A stretch of DNA of 64,000 nt from Heterocephalus glaber (taxonomy: Eukaryota; Chordata; Mammalia; Rodentia; Bathyergidae): positions 6,516,694-6,580,693 of the forward strand of contig NW_004624783.1 in NCBI RefSeq assembly GCF_000247695.1, in the 5' to 3' direction. The position numbers were made by a program, and so were the translations under genes. Numbering within the stretch: the stretch's first letter is position 1; each line of letters opens with the position of its first letter. Positions 1 to 11,981 of this stretch are shown here, piece after piece. The notes below the pieces were generated by a model. That model was given only the letters and a program-made list of their open reading frames with translations, ran no database searches and was not told the origin of the DNA.

Positions 1-74
1 AATGATTTTTTTATAATGAGGACCAAATAAATAAATAAATAAATGCCCATGGCAAATGCTGTCTATGCCCCTTC

Positions 75-167
75 TTTTTTTGTTGTTGTTTTTGCTACTG
101 GGAATCGAACTCTGGACCTTGTGCTTGTGAGGGAGGCGGCAGCAACACTGAGCTAAATCCCTGGCCA
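75..167 (-). mobile_element. ID-like SINE
   Basis: Antisense copy; TSD ATGCCCCTTC / ATGCCCATTC. The A-tail contains GTT interruptions. Confidence 0.85.
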
Positions 168-257
168 TATGCCCATTCTTTTTTCTTGTGGCATCATTAA
201 AGAGCATCAGCTAGTTTAAAAAATGTTGAGTTTCTTAGTTCCAGTAAGAGTTTTGAT

Positions 258-388
258 TACTTACAAAGTGCAGGCTGGCCTTAAGCTCACTATGTAGTTC
301 AAGGCTGGCCTTGAACTTGCAGCAATCCTCCTGCCTCAGCCTTACAAGTGCTGGGATTACAGGCATGAGCCACCATGCCTGGCTATGG
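258..388 (-). mobile_element. B1 SINE
   Basis: Antisense B1 with CCTGCCTCAGCC, GTGCTGGGATTACAGGC and the duplicated GGCTGGCCTTGAACT region. Confidence 0.88.
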
Positions 389-699
389 ATCTCAGATACT
401 CTTAAGAGCATAGGTGGTCTGAGCGACCAAGTGTCAGCATATTCTTATCTTTCATTATTTTTGAAGCAATGGAAAGGAGGAGAAAAGGTCTGCACACCTG
501 TTCTCTGCCTGCCCTGCTCCCCACATGAATAGCTGTATCTGCTGGTCTTGGAGACCATGAGTCCCGGAAGCACAGAGGACCTGCAGCCCAGCAGAGAGGC
601 GGTGGAGACAAAGGAAACAAACAGGCTAAGGTGGGTAACTTCTTATGTTAGGATGTGTTAGAAGGAAAAAGTATGGAGATAATCATGTTTGGTTTTGAT

Positions 700-842
700 T
701 ATTGAGACAGGGTCTCACTATGTAGTTCAGGCTATCCTTGAACTCACTATGTAGCCCAGACTGGCCTCAAACTCACAGTGATCCTCCTGCCTCAGCCTCC
801 TGAGTGTTGGGGTTTCAGGTGAATGCTACCATGCCCAGTAGA
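700..842 (-). mobile_element. B1 SINE
   Basis: Antisense B1 beginning GAGACAGGGTCTCACTATG and ending ACCATGCCCAGTA. Confidence 0.88.
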
Positions 843-1159
843 GGTAATCATGTTTTTGTTTTGTTTTGTTTTTTAAAGATGAAGTAAAGAAAGGAACTCT
901 TCCAGTGGTCTTTCCCAGCCTTTGGTAATTCTACTTTCATGTTAATGAAATGGCATCAGTAAAAATCTTTGAATTGAATCAAATCAAGCCATGATATGCC
1001 ACCCTAGGATATCAAAGATTCATTTATATTTACTGGAAACAGACAGAGAACAAAAATGAAATAAAGCCATTCTAGTGCTTTAGTAGTTCCTGTAGTGGTG
1101 TGTGGAGTGGTGTCAGTGTTCAGAAAAAAGGGTATGTCTTCAGGTTACATGGTGCCAGT

Positions 1160-1797
1160 GCACTTTTTTTTTTTTTTTTTTGGTACCAGGGGTCCTTGTA
1201 CTTGCAAGGCAGGTGTTGGAACCACTGAGCTAAATCCCCGGCCCTGTGCATTGTTTTTGTTAGGTCTGATCTGGCAACCCAGAATGCAAACCTCTACCAT
1301 GCACAAATCATTCTCTAACACCATCCTACAGGATGCCATTTTATACCCTGCTGCCTGGCCACCACCACTGGTTACAGTACCCTCCCAAGCCCTACATGCA
1401 ACTGTCCTCCATGTGCTAGTTGTATCCCACAAGCTCTGTTTCAGGCCTCAACCATAACCAAATTGCTCTTAAAAAGAGTCATCTGCTAGTTGGATTGTTA
1501 TTTAAACATTCTGGGAATCTGTGATGAATTTCTTTTTTTTTTTTTTTCTTTTTTGGTACTGGGAATTGAACTCGGGACCTTGCGCTTGCAAGGCAGGTGC
1601 CGGAACCAGAGCTAAATCCCTGGCCCTGTGATGTATTTCTTTATCCAGTAGTGTCCACCTCTAAGTTAGTTCTATGCCTACAATTAGGACCTTATACTGT
1701 TGTTCTTCTTTATATTTTTCTGAGGTACCAGGGATCGAACTCAGGACCTTGCACTTGCAAGGCAGCCTCGGTGCCACTGAGCTAAATCCCTGGCCCC
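1160..1797 (-). mobile_element. Three antisense ID-like SINEs
   Basis: Copies at 1162-1244, 1530-1625 (TSD TGTGATG(A/T)ATTTC) and 1708-1797 (TSD TGTTGTTCTT / TGCTGTTCTT). Independent insertions in the same orientation. Open frames across them are SINE sequence. Confidence 0.88.
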
Positions 1798-2258
1798 TGC
1801 TGTTCTTGATAAGAAACTGTTCCCGATTAAAAAACAAACCCGGAAAACAAAACAAAACAAAAAGCCAAACCTGATTTACTGGCAAATGCTACACGTGCCA
1901 TTACACAAGTGACAAAGAAGGGCAATAGGATACCAAATTAGGTGGTTAAGTGGGAAAATCCAGACTAGTCCCAGAGAAATCCTATAGCCCTATGGGCAAA
2001 AATGTTACAAGACGGAAGGAATATGAGAGCTTTGTGGATCATCTCCAATATTAGCTTAACTCTCTGGCTTCCCAAGGGCAGATAAGATAATTGGGCTTTG
2101 TGTAAAGTTGCTAGGATGAGGCACTAGACAAAAATCTGATTTGATGCAGAGAAACTACACTGAGAAAGGGGTTAAGTTTAACTTTCAAGGACTAAGTACA
2201 GAAATTCAGCAAGTATTGGGAATCACAAACAGGATGACCTGTTTTGAGGGAACCACTC
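1798..2258. other. Intron 10 stretch with no recognised feature
   Basis: No exon, repeat or structured element was recognised here. Confidence 0.5.
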
Positions 2259-2485
2259 TTTTTTTTGAGGTGGGGTCTTGCTCTGTTGCCCAGGCTGATC
2301 TTTTTTTTTTGGAACTGGGGATCAAACTCGGTACCTTGCACTTTCCAGGCAGGCAGCGGCACCACTGAGCTAAATCCCCGGCCCTGCCCAAGATGATCTT
2401 AAATTTGTGGGTCCAAGTGATCCTTCAGCCTCAGCCTCCCAAGTAGCTGGGACTATAGGCATGTACAGACCACCATGCTCAGCTG
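2259..2485 (-). mobile_element. 7SL-derived (B1-like) SINE with nested ID
   Basis: The host reads GGGGTCTTGCTCTGTTGCCC then AAGTAGCTGGGACTATAGGC. An antisense ID (2299-2384) is inserted with TSD TGCCCAGGCTGATC / TGCCCAAGATGATC. The host lacks the B1 duplication and looks like an old monomer. Confidence 0.8.
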
Positions 2486-3056
2486 GAACTATGGACTTTT
2501 AGGATGTAGAAGAGAATTTTCTCTTATCACAAATGGAACCCACAACATGAAATTCAGCACTAACTGGTTTACAAGAGGCAGTTTCCAATAGTGAGTATGG
2601 TTCACCTTCATTGTATGGCTGAACAGGTCTACTTGGCTAGATACCCAGGTGGTCCTTAAACTTACCTATAAATACATCCATTTGAAAAGGTGAGGTGGAG
2701 AAGCCAGAACTATAAGGCAATCTGTTCTCACCCAGACAGATGAGAATTGATTAGAATGGGTAACAAAGTCTACCAAATGCACCAAGAGGACTACTTTTAG
2801 CACTTTCATCAGGAATAATAGCAATCGAACTTCAAAAGAATGTTTCATAACTAGATATCCTACCTTCTGTTCAGAGTAGCTTAGGACTTAGATGAGAAAG
2901 GGAAACAGTATGGAAATAGAGGTAGGATTCTAGTCACAGTGGGAAGTTTTCTTTAATTCCATCTATGGCCCATTTCATCCTGAACATACATGGCTGTAAG
3001 ATGCCCTTTATCAAGCAGCATTCTGGCTAAGATCAACCCCATCTCCACTTAGTTGC

Positions 3057-3540
3057 TTTTTTTTTTTCTTTTGAGACACAGTCTTACTATATAGTTCAGG
3101 CTGGCCTTGAATTCACTATATATATATATATATGGCCCAGGTTGGCTTCGAACTTATGGTGCTCCTCCTGCTTCAGCCTCCCAAGTCCTGGGGTTACAGG
3201 TGTGTGCTACCATGCTTGGCTACCCTATATCTTAATTTAGGTTAGTTCAAGAAAGCCCCTATCCCCAAAGAAAAAGCAGGTGGTAGTTGTAGTACTGGAT
3301 TTTTTTTTTTTTTTAAGAAAATGATTCTCAGAAGTCATAATTGCTCTGCATTTCCTATGTTATTCTTCTCTAGGGGAACAGAAAAACTTTCTTTCCCCCC
3401 ACTTCCAGTGGTATTTTTGTTGTTGTTGTTGTTGTTGTTGTTATTTGTTTGTTTGAGACAGGGTCTTGCTATGTAGTTCAGGTTGACCTCAGCCTCCCAA
3501 GTGCTGGGATTATAGGTGTGTGCCACCATGCCTGGCCTCC
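3057..3540 (-). mobile_element. Two antisense B1 SINEs with microsatellites
   Basis: 3058-3223 contains a (TA)n run at 3115-3133 inside the B1. 3408-3538 has a (GTT)n head and lacks one duplicated half. Confidence 0.85.
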
Positions 3541-4601
3541 CTCTACTTCCAAAGGAGGACACGACATTGTGTTTTTCTTCAAAGACTTTTCCAGCTGGCA
3601 GGGTATTTAGTCCTTAGGGACCTACCATAAAAAAGGGTGGGGGTAGGAATGTCTCTTTCAGCCACTAATGCCATTAAGGAACTCTGCCTAAATAAAGTAT
3701 ATTTTTTATTTATTAACTTTCTAAGACTTAAAAGCTACAATTTCCTCCCAAACTACAGAGCACTTAATTTGTCTTGCTTAATTATATATACAAGAAAAAT
3801 CACACAGAGTCTCACAGATTGGGCCTGGTTCTCCTCTGTGACCCAGACTTCTGAGGTACCTTCCCCGGGCAGCCCAACTCTTGGCCACTGACTCTGAGAG
3901 CCTGCTGAAGTGGATCCAAAGAGATAGATTGGAGCTGTAAGTTTTTGCCACCAAATTTCTATGAACTTTATCCCTTTTGTTTATCGGGATATTCACCAAT
4001 ATCCAGGAAGTCAAAGAGCTGGGAAAGAAGGGGTGGTGGCATGTTACTGGCTAAATCCAGATGTCTTCAGTGAGGCCACGTACAACTGGAAGCAGAACCC
4101 ACAAGACCTACCAGAAAAGCACCTTCATCACAGCCTGCTGCCTTCACCCTGGGGACAGGTGTGTGGTGGCACTTTTCCGGAGGGAGTTCGAACCTTCCAC
4201 CCACCAATAGGAGGGTCTCTTCTGCAGTCATAGGCACTGATCTACCCTGCCCCACAGGAGTAAATGTGTATCCTATAGCACACAAAGGACAAAATGTGTC
4301 CTGTAGCAAAGTCTGAAGTATCTCTCAGTAAGCAAGTCTTATCACAGCAAAATTAGCATTTTCTAAAGAAGTTCTTCAATTAGGTAGTCATTAGCATGCC
4401 ATTTTCCTTCAGGAAACTTCAAGTCTCCTTTTAGTGAAAGGAATTAGAAGCTCCTAAAATGTTCCTAGGCATAATATGCTACCCATGAAGAAAAATTCCA
4501 AGCAGGCTCAATCTCTTTCTGAAGGGCTTACTGCCAGCCAAGTCAGGAAGGTTTAAGTGGAAACAGGCAAGAAATTCAATAAAATATTTATGCTCTCTTA
4601 C
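3541..4601. other. Intron 10 stretch, mostly unique
   Basis: No exon or clear repeat found. The frame at 3961-4233 resembles nothing known to me. The NRF1 terminal exon is not here. Confidence 0.5.
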
Positions 4602-4726
4602 CATTAGCATCTTGGACTCCAGTAAGTGCTCCGACAGCTGCTGCGGTTTCCCCAGACAGGACGATCTGTCCCCCTCCTTGTAAGGTGGCCTCAGCCAGGG
4701 TGGCGACAGCATGGGCAGCAGCTTCA
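4602..4726 (-). CDS. NRF1: NRF1 exon 10: activation domain (residues 408-449, part of 450)
   Basis: The exon is 125 bases, acceptor CCGTGTACCCACAG, donor GTAAGA. It completes Ser408 and encodes EAAAHAVATLAEATLQGGG, QIVLSGETAAAVGALTG and VQDAN, ending one base into Gly450. It is the last NRF1 exon found here. The acceptor tract is short and interrupted by purines, but splice phase and homology leave no doubt. The flanking 150 bases on both sides show no SINE. Confidence 0.97.
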
Positions 4727-5479
4727 CTGTGGGTACACGGACAGAAGATAGGGGGATATGCAAGATGAATATAGGTATAGTGCTGTAGGCAGGAACATTG
4801 CCTTTCCTTGGATCTATTTACTGGCTCGATGGTTGTGAGCCTACAGCCAAATACTTGAGAGCAGTACTAACAGAGTCAGGAGTAATTTAAAATGATAATA
4901 ATAAACAGGCAGAAAAATTTTAGGCCTTACATATTTATGAAGCTAATGCAAATTTTTCTTTAAACCTAGGTGATGAATGTTTGAGGACAGAAAGGGTTCA
5001 TATCAGTCTCTCACTATCATCAATTAAGTGCTTGCAAGCTGTAGTGGAAGCTCTGATCTACATCCACAAGGCAAAGCCACTGTGGTTGTCAATCACAAGG
5101 TTTTCTTTTCCCTTTACAGTAACATAAGATGGACCATCAGAGACTGTCCTTTTTAGTCAAGGATGGATGAGAATGTGAGGAGTCAGCAACCTGGACATGC
5201 TACTTAATTAATATTAAATCATGACAATTTAGTTTATATTCATTCTCTCCAAATACAAAGTAATGGTTGACAAATCTCCTGAAAAGTCCAACTCTTCCTG
5301 TATACGTAGGCAGGGCTAAAAACAGACTTAACATTTAAAATCATCACTATAAGCCTAAACTTCTTGCCTCTACAAATACAGTGAAATAATAAATCTTCTT
5401 TCACTTTTTTTTCTTTCAAAGCAAACACTGTGTAGAATAGAAAGACATTAATCGTCTGTTTAGAGGGAGCACTATTCTA

Positions 5480-5536
5480 TTTTTTTATTTGGTACCAGGG
5501 ATCAAACTCAGGTCCTTGAGCTTGCGCAGCAGGTGG
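5480..5536 (-). mobile_element. ID-like SINE, 5'-truncated
   Basis: Only the GGTACC end through CTTGCGCAGCAGG is present, flanked by a perfect 15-base TSD GGGAGCACTATTCTA (5465-5479, 5537-5551). The truncated end shows incomplete reverse transcription. Confidence 0.9.
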
Positions 5537-5636
5537 GGGAGCACTATTCTAGCACTGTGTCCCACTTTTCCTTTCCTTCCTATATACTTTTGCAATGTGG
5601 ATATTTATTTTTCTTGATTCTGTGGTGCTACAAACT

Positions 5637-6012
5637 ACAGTGAGTCCCCCATTTATGAACATTTGAGTTGTGAACTTTCACAGATATGAACAGATCTCAC
5701 ATTCGGAACATTCACAGATGTGAACAAATTGTGGAAGTAGCTCATAGTATCTGCTGCACACTGTCACATTGTGCTGCTGTGCACTTACTGTACAGTGCAA
5801 TAGTATACAGTAGTACAGTGCAAATCAGAACCCAGGATGTCCAGAGGCAAGAAGAAAAGCAGTGGTGATGTAGAGGGGACTGCTAGAAGTGCAAATCAAT
5901 AACCATGGAAACAATAGTGAAAATACAGCATAAGATTCACTTTGTTGGACTTATGAATGCATCCAACTTACGTTTTCCCAGAATGGAATTCATTCATAAG
6001 TTGGGGATTTTC
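5637..6012 (+). mobile_element. Tigger-like DNA transposon with terminal inverted repeats
   Basis: The left end CAGTGAGTCCCCCATTTATG and the right end CATTCATAAGTTGGGGATTT are inverted relatives. The interior repeats ACAGATATGAAC / ACAGATGTGAAC and holds a short frame starting MSRGK. Old and internally deleted. Confidence 0.65.
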
Positions 6013-6560
6013 TTTTAAGAGTTTTATAGTGCTAGGTTTTATATTTTAGGTCTTTGGTCCATTTTGAATTTAATGTTTGTATATGTTGTTAGGTAAGGGT
6101 CCAACTTCATTCTTTTGCATGTGGATATTCAGCTTCCTCAGCACCAATCATGAAGACTATCTGTTTCTTATTGGGTAGTCTTGGCACTGCTGTCATCAAC
6201 CATTTAACCATATACAGGAAAGTTTATTCCTAGGCTTTCTATTCTATTTGACTACTTTATATGTCTGTCTTTAGGCCAGTAGCACACTGTTTCAATTACT
6301 GTAACTTTACAGGAGGTTTTGAAACCAGAAATGTGAGTTCTTCGGTTTTGCTCTTTTTCACGATTATTTTGGCAATTTGCAGCCCATTGATATTCCAAAT
6401 GAATTTTAGGATGGGTTTTTCTATTTCTACAAACAATATCATTGGGATTTTAAAGGAACTGCACTGAATCTGTAGGCTATTTTGAGCAGTACTGATATCC
6501 TAACAATATTAATCTAATGACCCTCATATGGCTTCTAATTACTATTTAGTGTTACCTTTG
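6013..6560 (-). mobile_element. L1 ORF2 fragment, antisense
   Basis: Antisense L1 landmarks: TTTAGGTCTTTGGTCCATTT, AGGGTCCAACTTCATTCTTT and AGTACTGATATCC. Many stops; an old copy. It lies directly against the Tigger element. Confidence 0.8.
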
Positions 6561-6574
6561 TGTAAATATAGTCT

Positions 6575-7121
6575 TTTTTTTTTTTCTTGGTATAGGAGAT
6601 TGAACACAGGGCCTTAGCACTGACCTACAATCCCCCACCATTTTTTATTTTGAGGCAGGGTCTCTAAGTTGCCGAGGCTGAACTTGAATTTGTGACAATC
6701 TTGCTTCAGCTTCTCAGAGTGCTGGAATTATAGGTATGCACCATGCCTGGTTTGGACATATATATATATTTTTTGGTACTGAGGATTGAACTCAGGACCT
6801 TGTGCTTGCAAGGCAGGTAAAGTTTGTACATATAGGTTTTTATAGACTCTTTTTTTCCCACTTAACATTATATTTTCTCAAGTAAATAGCCTGATATCTA
6901 CTCAAAACAATAAATGCAAAATTGCTGATCTTTTCCTTCCCTTCTCTTTTTGATTGTTCTGTACTGGGGATGGAACCTAAGGAGTACTGAGCAACATCCC
7001 AAACTCCTTTTATTTTTTGAGACAGGGTCTCACTAAACTGTCTAGGTTGGTTTTAAACTTATGATTTTCCTGCCTCAGCCTCTAGAGTAGATAGGATTAT
7101 AGGCTCGCACCACTATGCCCA
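6575..7121 (-). mobile_element. Two ID-B1 dimers (B4-like) and a truncated ID
   Basis: Dimers at 6575-6752 and 6953-7121: an ID part (GAACACAGGGCC or equivalent) followed by a B1 part (GAGGCAGGGTCTC, GTGCTGGAATTATAGG). A truncated young ID lies at 6768-6817. Confidence 0.75.
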
Positions 7122-7985
7122 ACTGATTTTTTCTCCTTTGTTAAAGTTGGCTACCTGTGGCAATTGCTTCTGGATGGGAAAAAAACCCCCCAAATTTATA
7201 GGTTTTCTTTGATTCAATTCAAAGTCATGATCATATATTTCAAATCTATTTGCTTCCTTTATTAAAAAAATTGCAAAATAATTAAAGTTGAACAAAAAAC
7301 TAAGCATAGTCATAGATTTGACATGCAGCCAGATAAAAGCTAAGCTTGTTCTCTCTGCTGACACACTCTTAGGAGGGAGTTATTTCATACTATTCATAAT
7401 AGGCACTCAGAGCCAGCAGGAAGTCCTGATCTAGAATTACTACAAAGGCTGTTCTTTGCATTTTTCATGATAGAATTTAATTGTAAAGTGCTTTCTAAGT
7501 ATTTAATAGAGACAATGTAATGAATAACTACTGTATATAGCACCTACATCCTTAATTTTAAATATTTTTCTAAGAAATTGCTATCACTACATAGTATTTC
7601 CAGCTGATTTTACAGTCTAGCTATCATGAATTAATGACAGAATATTTCCAATCTGACTGAGACTTCATGGAAAAGAGAAAAGCTCAGACCCTGGACAACA
7701 TGCTTGCAGTTTTCTGGGGAAGGCAGGCAATGGCAGCTGTCAGCCCCTGACTTAGAGTACCTGTAGCTGGCCATGCCCATCAGTCTATCAGGCTCTAAGT
7801 ATCTGGAAGTTATTTTCTTTAATTCCTATGGTATGAGTTAAGAAAAGATGAGAACCAGCAACACCCTAGAACAATCTAGGATGTCCAGGGATAAGGGGCC
7901 CAATGGGGGTGCCAGGCTGACAAGTGGGTGAGGTTAGTTATTCCACCCTATCAGAAGCCAGAGACCAGGCAGGATGGGTAGGTTT
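7122..7985. other. Intron 9 stretch with no recognised feature
   Basis: AT-rich sequence, no exon or repeat recognised. Confidence 0.5.
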
Positions 7986-8660
7986 TTTTTGGTGCGGTTA
8001 AAGCAAGGGCCTTCACACTAAACTACATCCCCAGTGCTTTTATTATTTTTTATTTTGAGACAGGACCTCACTAGGTCACCCAGGCTAGGCTTGAACTTGC
8101 AATCCTTCTGCCTTAGCCTCTCAAAGTGCTGGGATTTCAGGCATGCATTGGGTGTTTTATGTTAGCCCACAAAGATGATGAAAAGATATTAAAATGTTCT
8201 TGATTTATCACTATACAGTTTTTAGACAACAATCATTTCCAAACCACAGCAGTATTGGGCACATTCAAGGACTGAATTTGCAAGAGGACCTGTTTAAGAG
8301 GGATTATACGGGCTGGGGATTTAGCTCAGTGGTTTCGCCACCTGCCTTGCAAGCGCAAGGACCCAAGTTCAATCCCCGGTATCAAAAAAACCCCCACAAA
8401 AAACAAAGCAAAAAAAAAAAAAAAAGAGGGATTATAAATCACTGATGCATAACTAAACTAAAACTTTGAAGACAAGCATGGTAGCATATGCTTGTGATCC
8501 CAGCACTGTGGGAAGCTGAGGTAGGAGGAACACAAGTTCAAGCCCGGAGCCTCGGTAACTTAATGAGACCTTATTAAAAAAAGGGGGGGTGGGTTTGGAA
8601 GGTTGGAGATGTAGCAAAGAGTGAAGGGCCTGTTCCTCAGTACTGCCAAAAACCAAAGGA
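7986..8660. mobile_element. ID-B1 dimer (-), young ID (+), B1-ID dimer (+)
   Basis: Dimer 7986-8152 on minus. ID 8309-8423 on plus with TSD AAGAGGGATTATA (8296-8308, 8424-8436). Plus-strand dimer at 8472-8660 ends in a decayed ID (GGAGATGTAGCAAAGAG). Confidence 0.8.
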
Positions 8661-10207
8661 AATCAAACCAAACTTCAAATTCATCACTGTATGGCAACAA
8701 ATATATAATGGCATCACTTCCTTTCCTCTCTGGTTGTTTGGGCTAAACAGCCTTTTTTTTTTTTTTAAGCTGTGATACTCTGTTTTTCACTTGTTCACCT
8801 TGATTCCTTCTCTACATCCTTCCTTTCTAAAATGTTCATTGATTCTTTATTTTGAAAATTAAAATTAACCTACTTTTTAGCCCTTTGGGCTGTCCCAAAG
8901 CCTGAGTAAGCTAAGGCCATGGAGGCCCAGGTCCTGTTCTGATTTGCTGCATGAAACTCTTTAACACCATGGTTGAAAAATAGGTCTGCCCTGCATCTGT
9001 CCTGATCCTCTTCTCTAAGGGCTCCGGCTACAGAAGTTCCTCTGCCTCCCTAGCCCCCACCTGCCATTACATGCAGTTGGCCTCGCCCTTCTCACCCTGC
9101 ACCCACATCTGCTGTTTACAGTCCAGCAGAGGTGCAGGTGGTCATTAGAGAGCTATGCTTGTTCCAGCTGCACCTGAAACAGAGAAGGCTGGCAGGTAGC
9201 AGGTTATGAAATCGTTTTGTTACTATAGGAACAAAGACCAGATTTCTCCGTGTATTTTCACTAAGATGACTTCCAACAAGGAACTCTATGGTGAGGCTGT
9301 GAGTGCAGGGGATAAAAGGTTCTACTGCAACCCATCCACAGAGAAGCCATTACCAAGGGCTTGCCTTGAGTCCAGCTTGGCTGACTGAGACATTACTGTG
9401 GGTGATAGCTTGCTATAGGCTAGTCTCAGATGCTGGGCCTGGCTCCTTCAACATGGGCAGAAGTAGCAACACACCACTCCCTCAAGACTCACTGGGACAG
9501 TGGACTATTTGATTGCAAACAGATTTCAACATCTCTTTACCCCTCCTTCATCCACAGTGAACCACATTCTCCTTCCTTTGAAGTAAACACTGGCTACCTC
9601 AGCTGCATCCAAGTTTGTTAACAAGCCCTCGGGGAATACAATTACTCTTGCTGCTTGGGAGATAAGCCCTGGTCCTCACAGCAAAGGGAGTCAGAATGGG
9701 CCTCAGATTTTCCACTATGTAGAAGGCTCCCAGGACACTTGCACCTCACTGGAACATGCAGGGTGCTGACTGGAAGGCTCAAGGTTTGCTAGTTTATAAT
9801 GATGGCCTGTTAGGCCCAAAGTCACAGACACAGATGTCACCAGACTAAAGGGAGGGAGGTTCTTACTTGAACCATGATTTCAGGAAGTTTATCTGGATTT
9901 TTCCTCTCAAAGGAAAGAGTAAGACTGAGCCAACATGTAAGAAACTAAGTAAGACTTACATGTTACTGAAAAGTGACATGGTTCAACAGGCTGAGAAGAA
10001 AGTGTTTGAATTCCAGGTCACTCAGGCAACTCTCAGAGGCCAAGGATGTTTGTGTGTGTTTCAGTCTTCTGTTGATGATCAACCACCAAATTCTGGCTAC
10101 TACAGCCTGCAAAATCAGTTACTTTATCTCTATTCTTACATTAGTTTCCAAGACTTTAACAAGGTACACTTGGATTGCCTCTCCCTAGCAGGTCTTATAA
10201 TCAATTT
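8661..10207. other. Intron 9 stretch, mostly unique
   Basis: No exon found on either strand. Short frames at 9206-9621 and 9867-10352 match nothing known; the second runs into a SINE. Confidence 0.5.
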
Positions 10208-10209
10208 TC

Positions 10210-10304
10210 TTTCTTTTTTTTTTTTTTTTTGGTACCGGGGATTGAACTCGGATCCTTGTGCTTGTGAGGCAGGTGGCAGAACCACTAAGCTAAATCCCCG
10301 GCCC
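10210..10304 (-). mobile_element. ID-like SINE
   Basis: Full-length antisense copy; TSD AATCAATTTTC on both sides. Confidence 0.92.
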
Positions 10305-10419
10305 AATCAATTTTCAATACAATCAATTGTGAACACAGATCTTGAAATATAATTTAAATGACAATAGTTATAATTTCTAGAGTGCTAAATAGGAGCTGGA
10401 CACCCCAATGAGGGTTTTA

Positions 10420-11100
10420 TATTCATCATTTCATTGAATCTGTGTGTGATGAGTATCAGTCTGACAATAAAAAGAAGGAAGCCAAGTCTCAGGGGTTAGG
10501 TTTCCCAAGAGCAAAAGACAAGTGGTGGAGCTGGGATTCAAAGTGAATTTATGCGACCTTGTAATCCTCTTCTCAACCACCACACTGTATAGCCTCATAC
10601 AGTATACTGTTTGTACATAAATCTATCAATGCTTTTAATCTACCTTAACAATCTAAACTGCAGCTGGTTTTATATTCTGGGGGAGGTGATTTCCCTGTCT
10701 AAACTTCTACAATGTTTAGTCTGTACTATGACTCAATAGGGAACTGCACTCTCATATTGTTTGCTAGGTGTTTTATTGAAATCAGTCTCCCCAGTAAGAG
10801 CATGATTTCTCCAAGAGCAGTGACTATGTGCTGAAGCACGAAAAACTTACCTAGTAGGGTGCTGCTGTGTCACAGAGATCAGTGACTAACAGCTGCCATG
10901 AATAACAGCAGCCCTTACTGCAAGTCAGGTGGTATCAAAGGGTCTCATATGCACTAACTTTTTCAGTTCTCATAACACCTTGGCAAAGGCAGGGACAGTT
11001 ATTACGCCCATTTTACAGACAAGGAAAGTGTGGCTATTGAAACTTCAAATAAACTGCCCAAGGTCAACCAGTTAGTGGACAGTGTGGGCTTCAAGCTCAG
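10420..11100 (+). repeat. Two MIR SINE fragments
   Basis: 10420-10590 carries AGTGGTGGAGCTGGGATTCA. 10890-11100 carries CCCATTTTACAGACAAGGAA and CTGCCCAAGGTCAACCAGTT. Both are core MIR landmarks. Confidence 0.75.
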
Positions 11101-11239
11101 GAAGCTTGGCTCCAAGGTCCACCCTTAATCATAATCAAAATGCCTGGGTGAGTTGAAAATAAAATTGGGTCAGAAAAAAGAGGAAGAATGATATGGGGAT
11201 AATCTTTCCTATCAAAAAGCAGTAAAAAAATCCAGGAGA

Positions 11240-11335
11240 GGGGCCGGAGATTTAGCTCAGTGGTTTTGCCACCTGCTGCACAAGCGCAAGGACCCGAGTT
11301 CGATCCCTGGTACCTAAAAAAAAAAAAAAAAAAAA
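11240..11335 (+). mobile_element. ID-like SINE (CTGCTGCACAAGCGCAAGG subtype)
   Basis: Full-length, A-tail of about 20 bases. It lies 245 bases from the exon 9 donor, in intron 9. Confidence 0.9.
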
Positions 11336-11579
11336 ACCCAGGGGAAAACAATACAATTCCATTTTGGAAACTACCGACTAACAGAGTATCCCATTCTGCA
11401 ACTCCCTTCCTAAACCTTCCTGGAGAAAAGTTCAATTTTTCTTGGCAAGGGCTTACTATAAACCAATCTACAACATCTTGAGAGTGTTAGTTCCAACTGC
11501 CAAGTGTACAAGCTGAGGGACATCACCTCTCTGCAAGGACAGACCCTCAACCCTCATTTGCCCCGCTCCCTGCTTCCAC

Positions 11580-11737
11580 CTGTTGAGCGCCATGGTGACA
11601 GTGGCTCCCTGTTGCATCTCCTGAGAAGCTGCCACTGCGGCCTCTGCCAAGGATGCCACCGCCTGGGTGGCCTCTGATGCCTGCGTTGTCTGGATGGTCA
11701 TCTCACCTCCCTGTAATGTGGCCCAGTTTTGTTCCAC
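11580..11737 (-). CDS. NRF1: NRF1 exon 9: activation domain (residues 356-407, part of 408)
   Basis: The exon is 158 bases, acceptor TTTCTACTTCAG, donor GTGGAA (a weaker donor: G at +4 and A at +5/+6 rather than the usual AGT). It encodes VEQNWATLQGGEMTIQTTQA, SEATQAVASLAEAAVAASQE and MQQGATVTMALN, ending two bases into Ser408. A composite SINE lies only about 50 bases upstream of its acceptor (11790-11981), in the region where a branch point would be expected. Confidence 0.97.
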
Positions 11738-11789
11738 CTGAAGTAGAAATGACAAGATGGTCAAAAGTCACAGTCGAAAAAGGGTTATG

Positions 11790-11981
11790 CAGCCGGGGAT
11801 TTAGCTCAGTGGTTTCGCCGCCTGCTGAGCAAGCGCAAGGACGCGAGTTCGATCTCCGGTACCAAAAAAAAAATGTGAGCCAAATTAAACCTCTTTAAAT
11901 TTGGGCTGGGGATTTAGCTCAGTGGTTTCGCTGTCTGCTGCGCAAGCACAAGGACCCGAGTTCAATCCCCAGTACCAAAAA
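11790..11981 (+). mobile_element. Composite insertion: ID - 29-base spacer - ID
   Basis: First ID 11790-11872, spacer about 11873-11902 (TGTGAGCCAAATTAAACCTC...), second ID 11903-11981 with its A-run. One 13-base TSD, AAAAAGGGTTATG, flanks the whole unit (11777-11789 and 11982-11994); neither ID has its own. It lies about 50 bases from the acceptor of NRF1 exon 9. Confidence 0.88.

Noticed and set aside
8309..8400. tRNA gene-like sequence (A and B boxes) in this and other ID copies
   Set aside because: The pol III boxes are those of the SINE; A-tail and TSD show retroposition, and no intact cloverleaf is kept.
9867..10352. 161-codon plus-strand frame
   Set aside because: Its C-terminal third is translated ID SINE; the rest has no recognisable domain.
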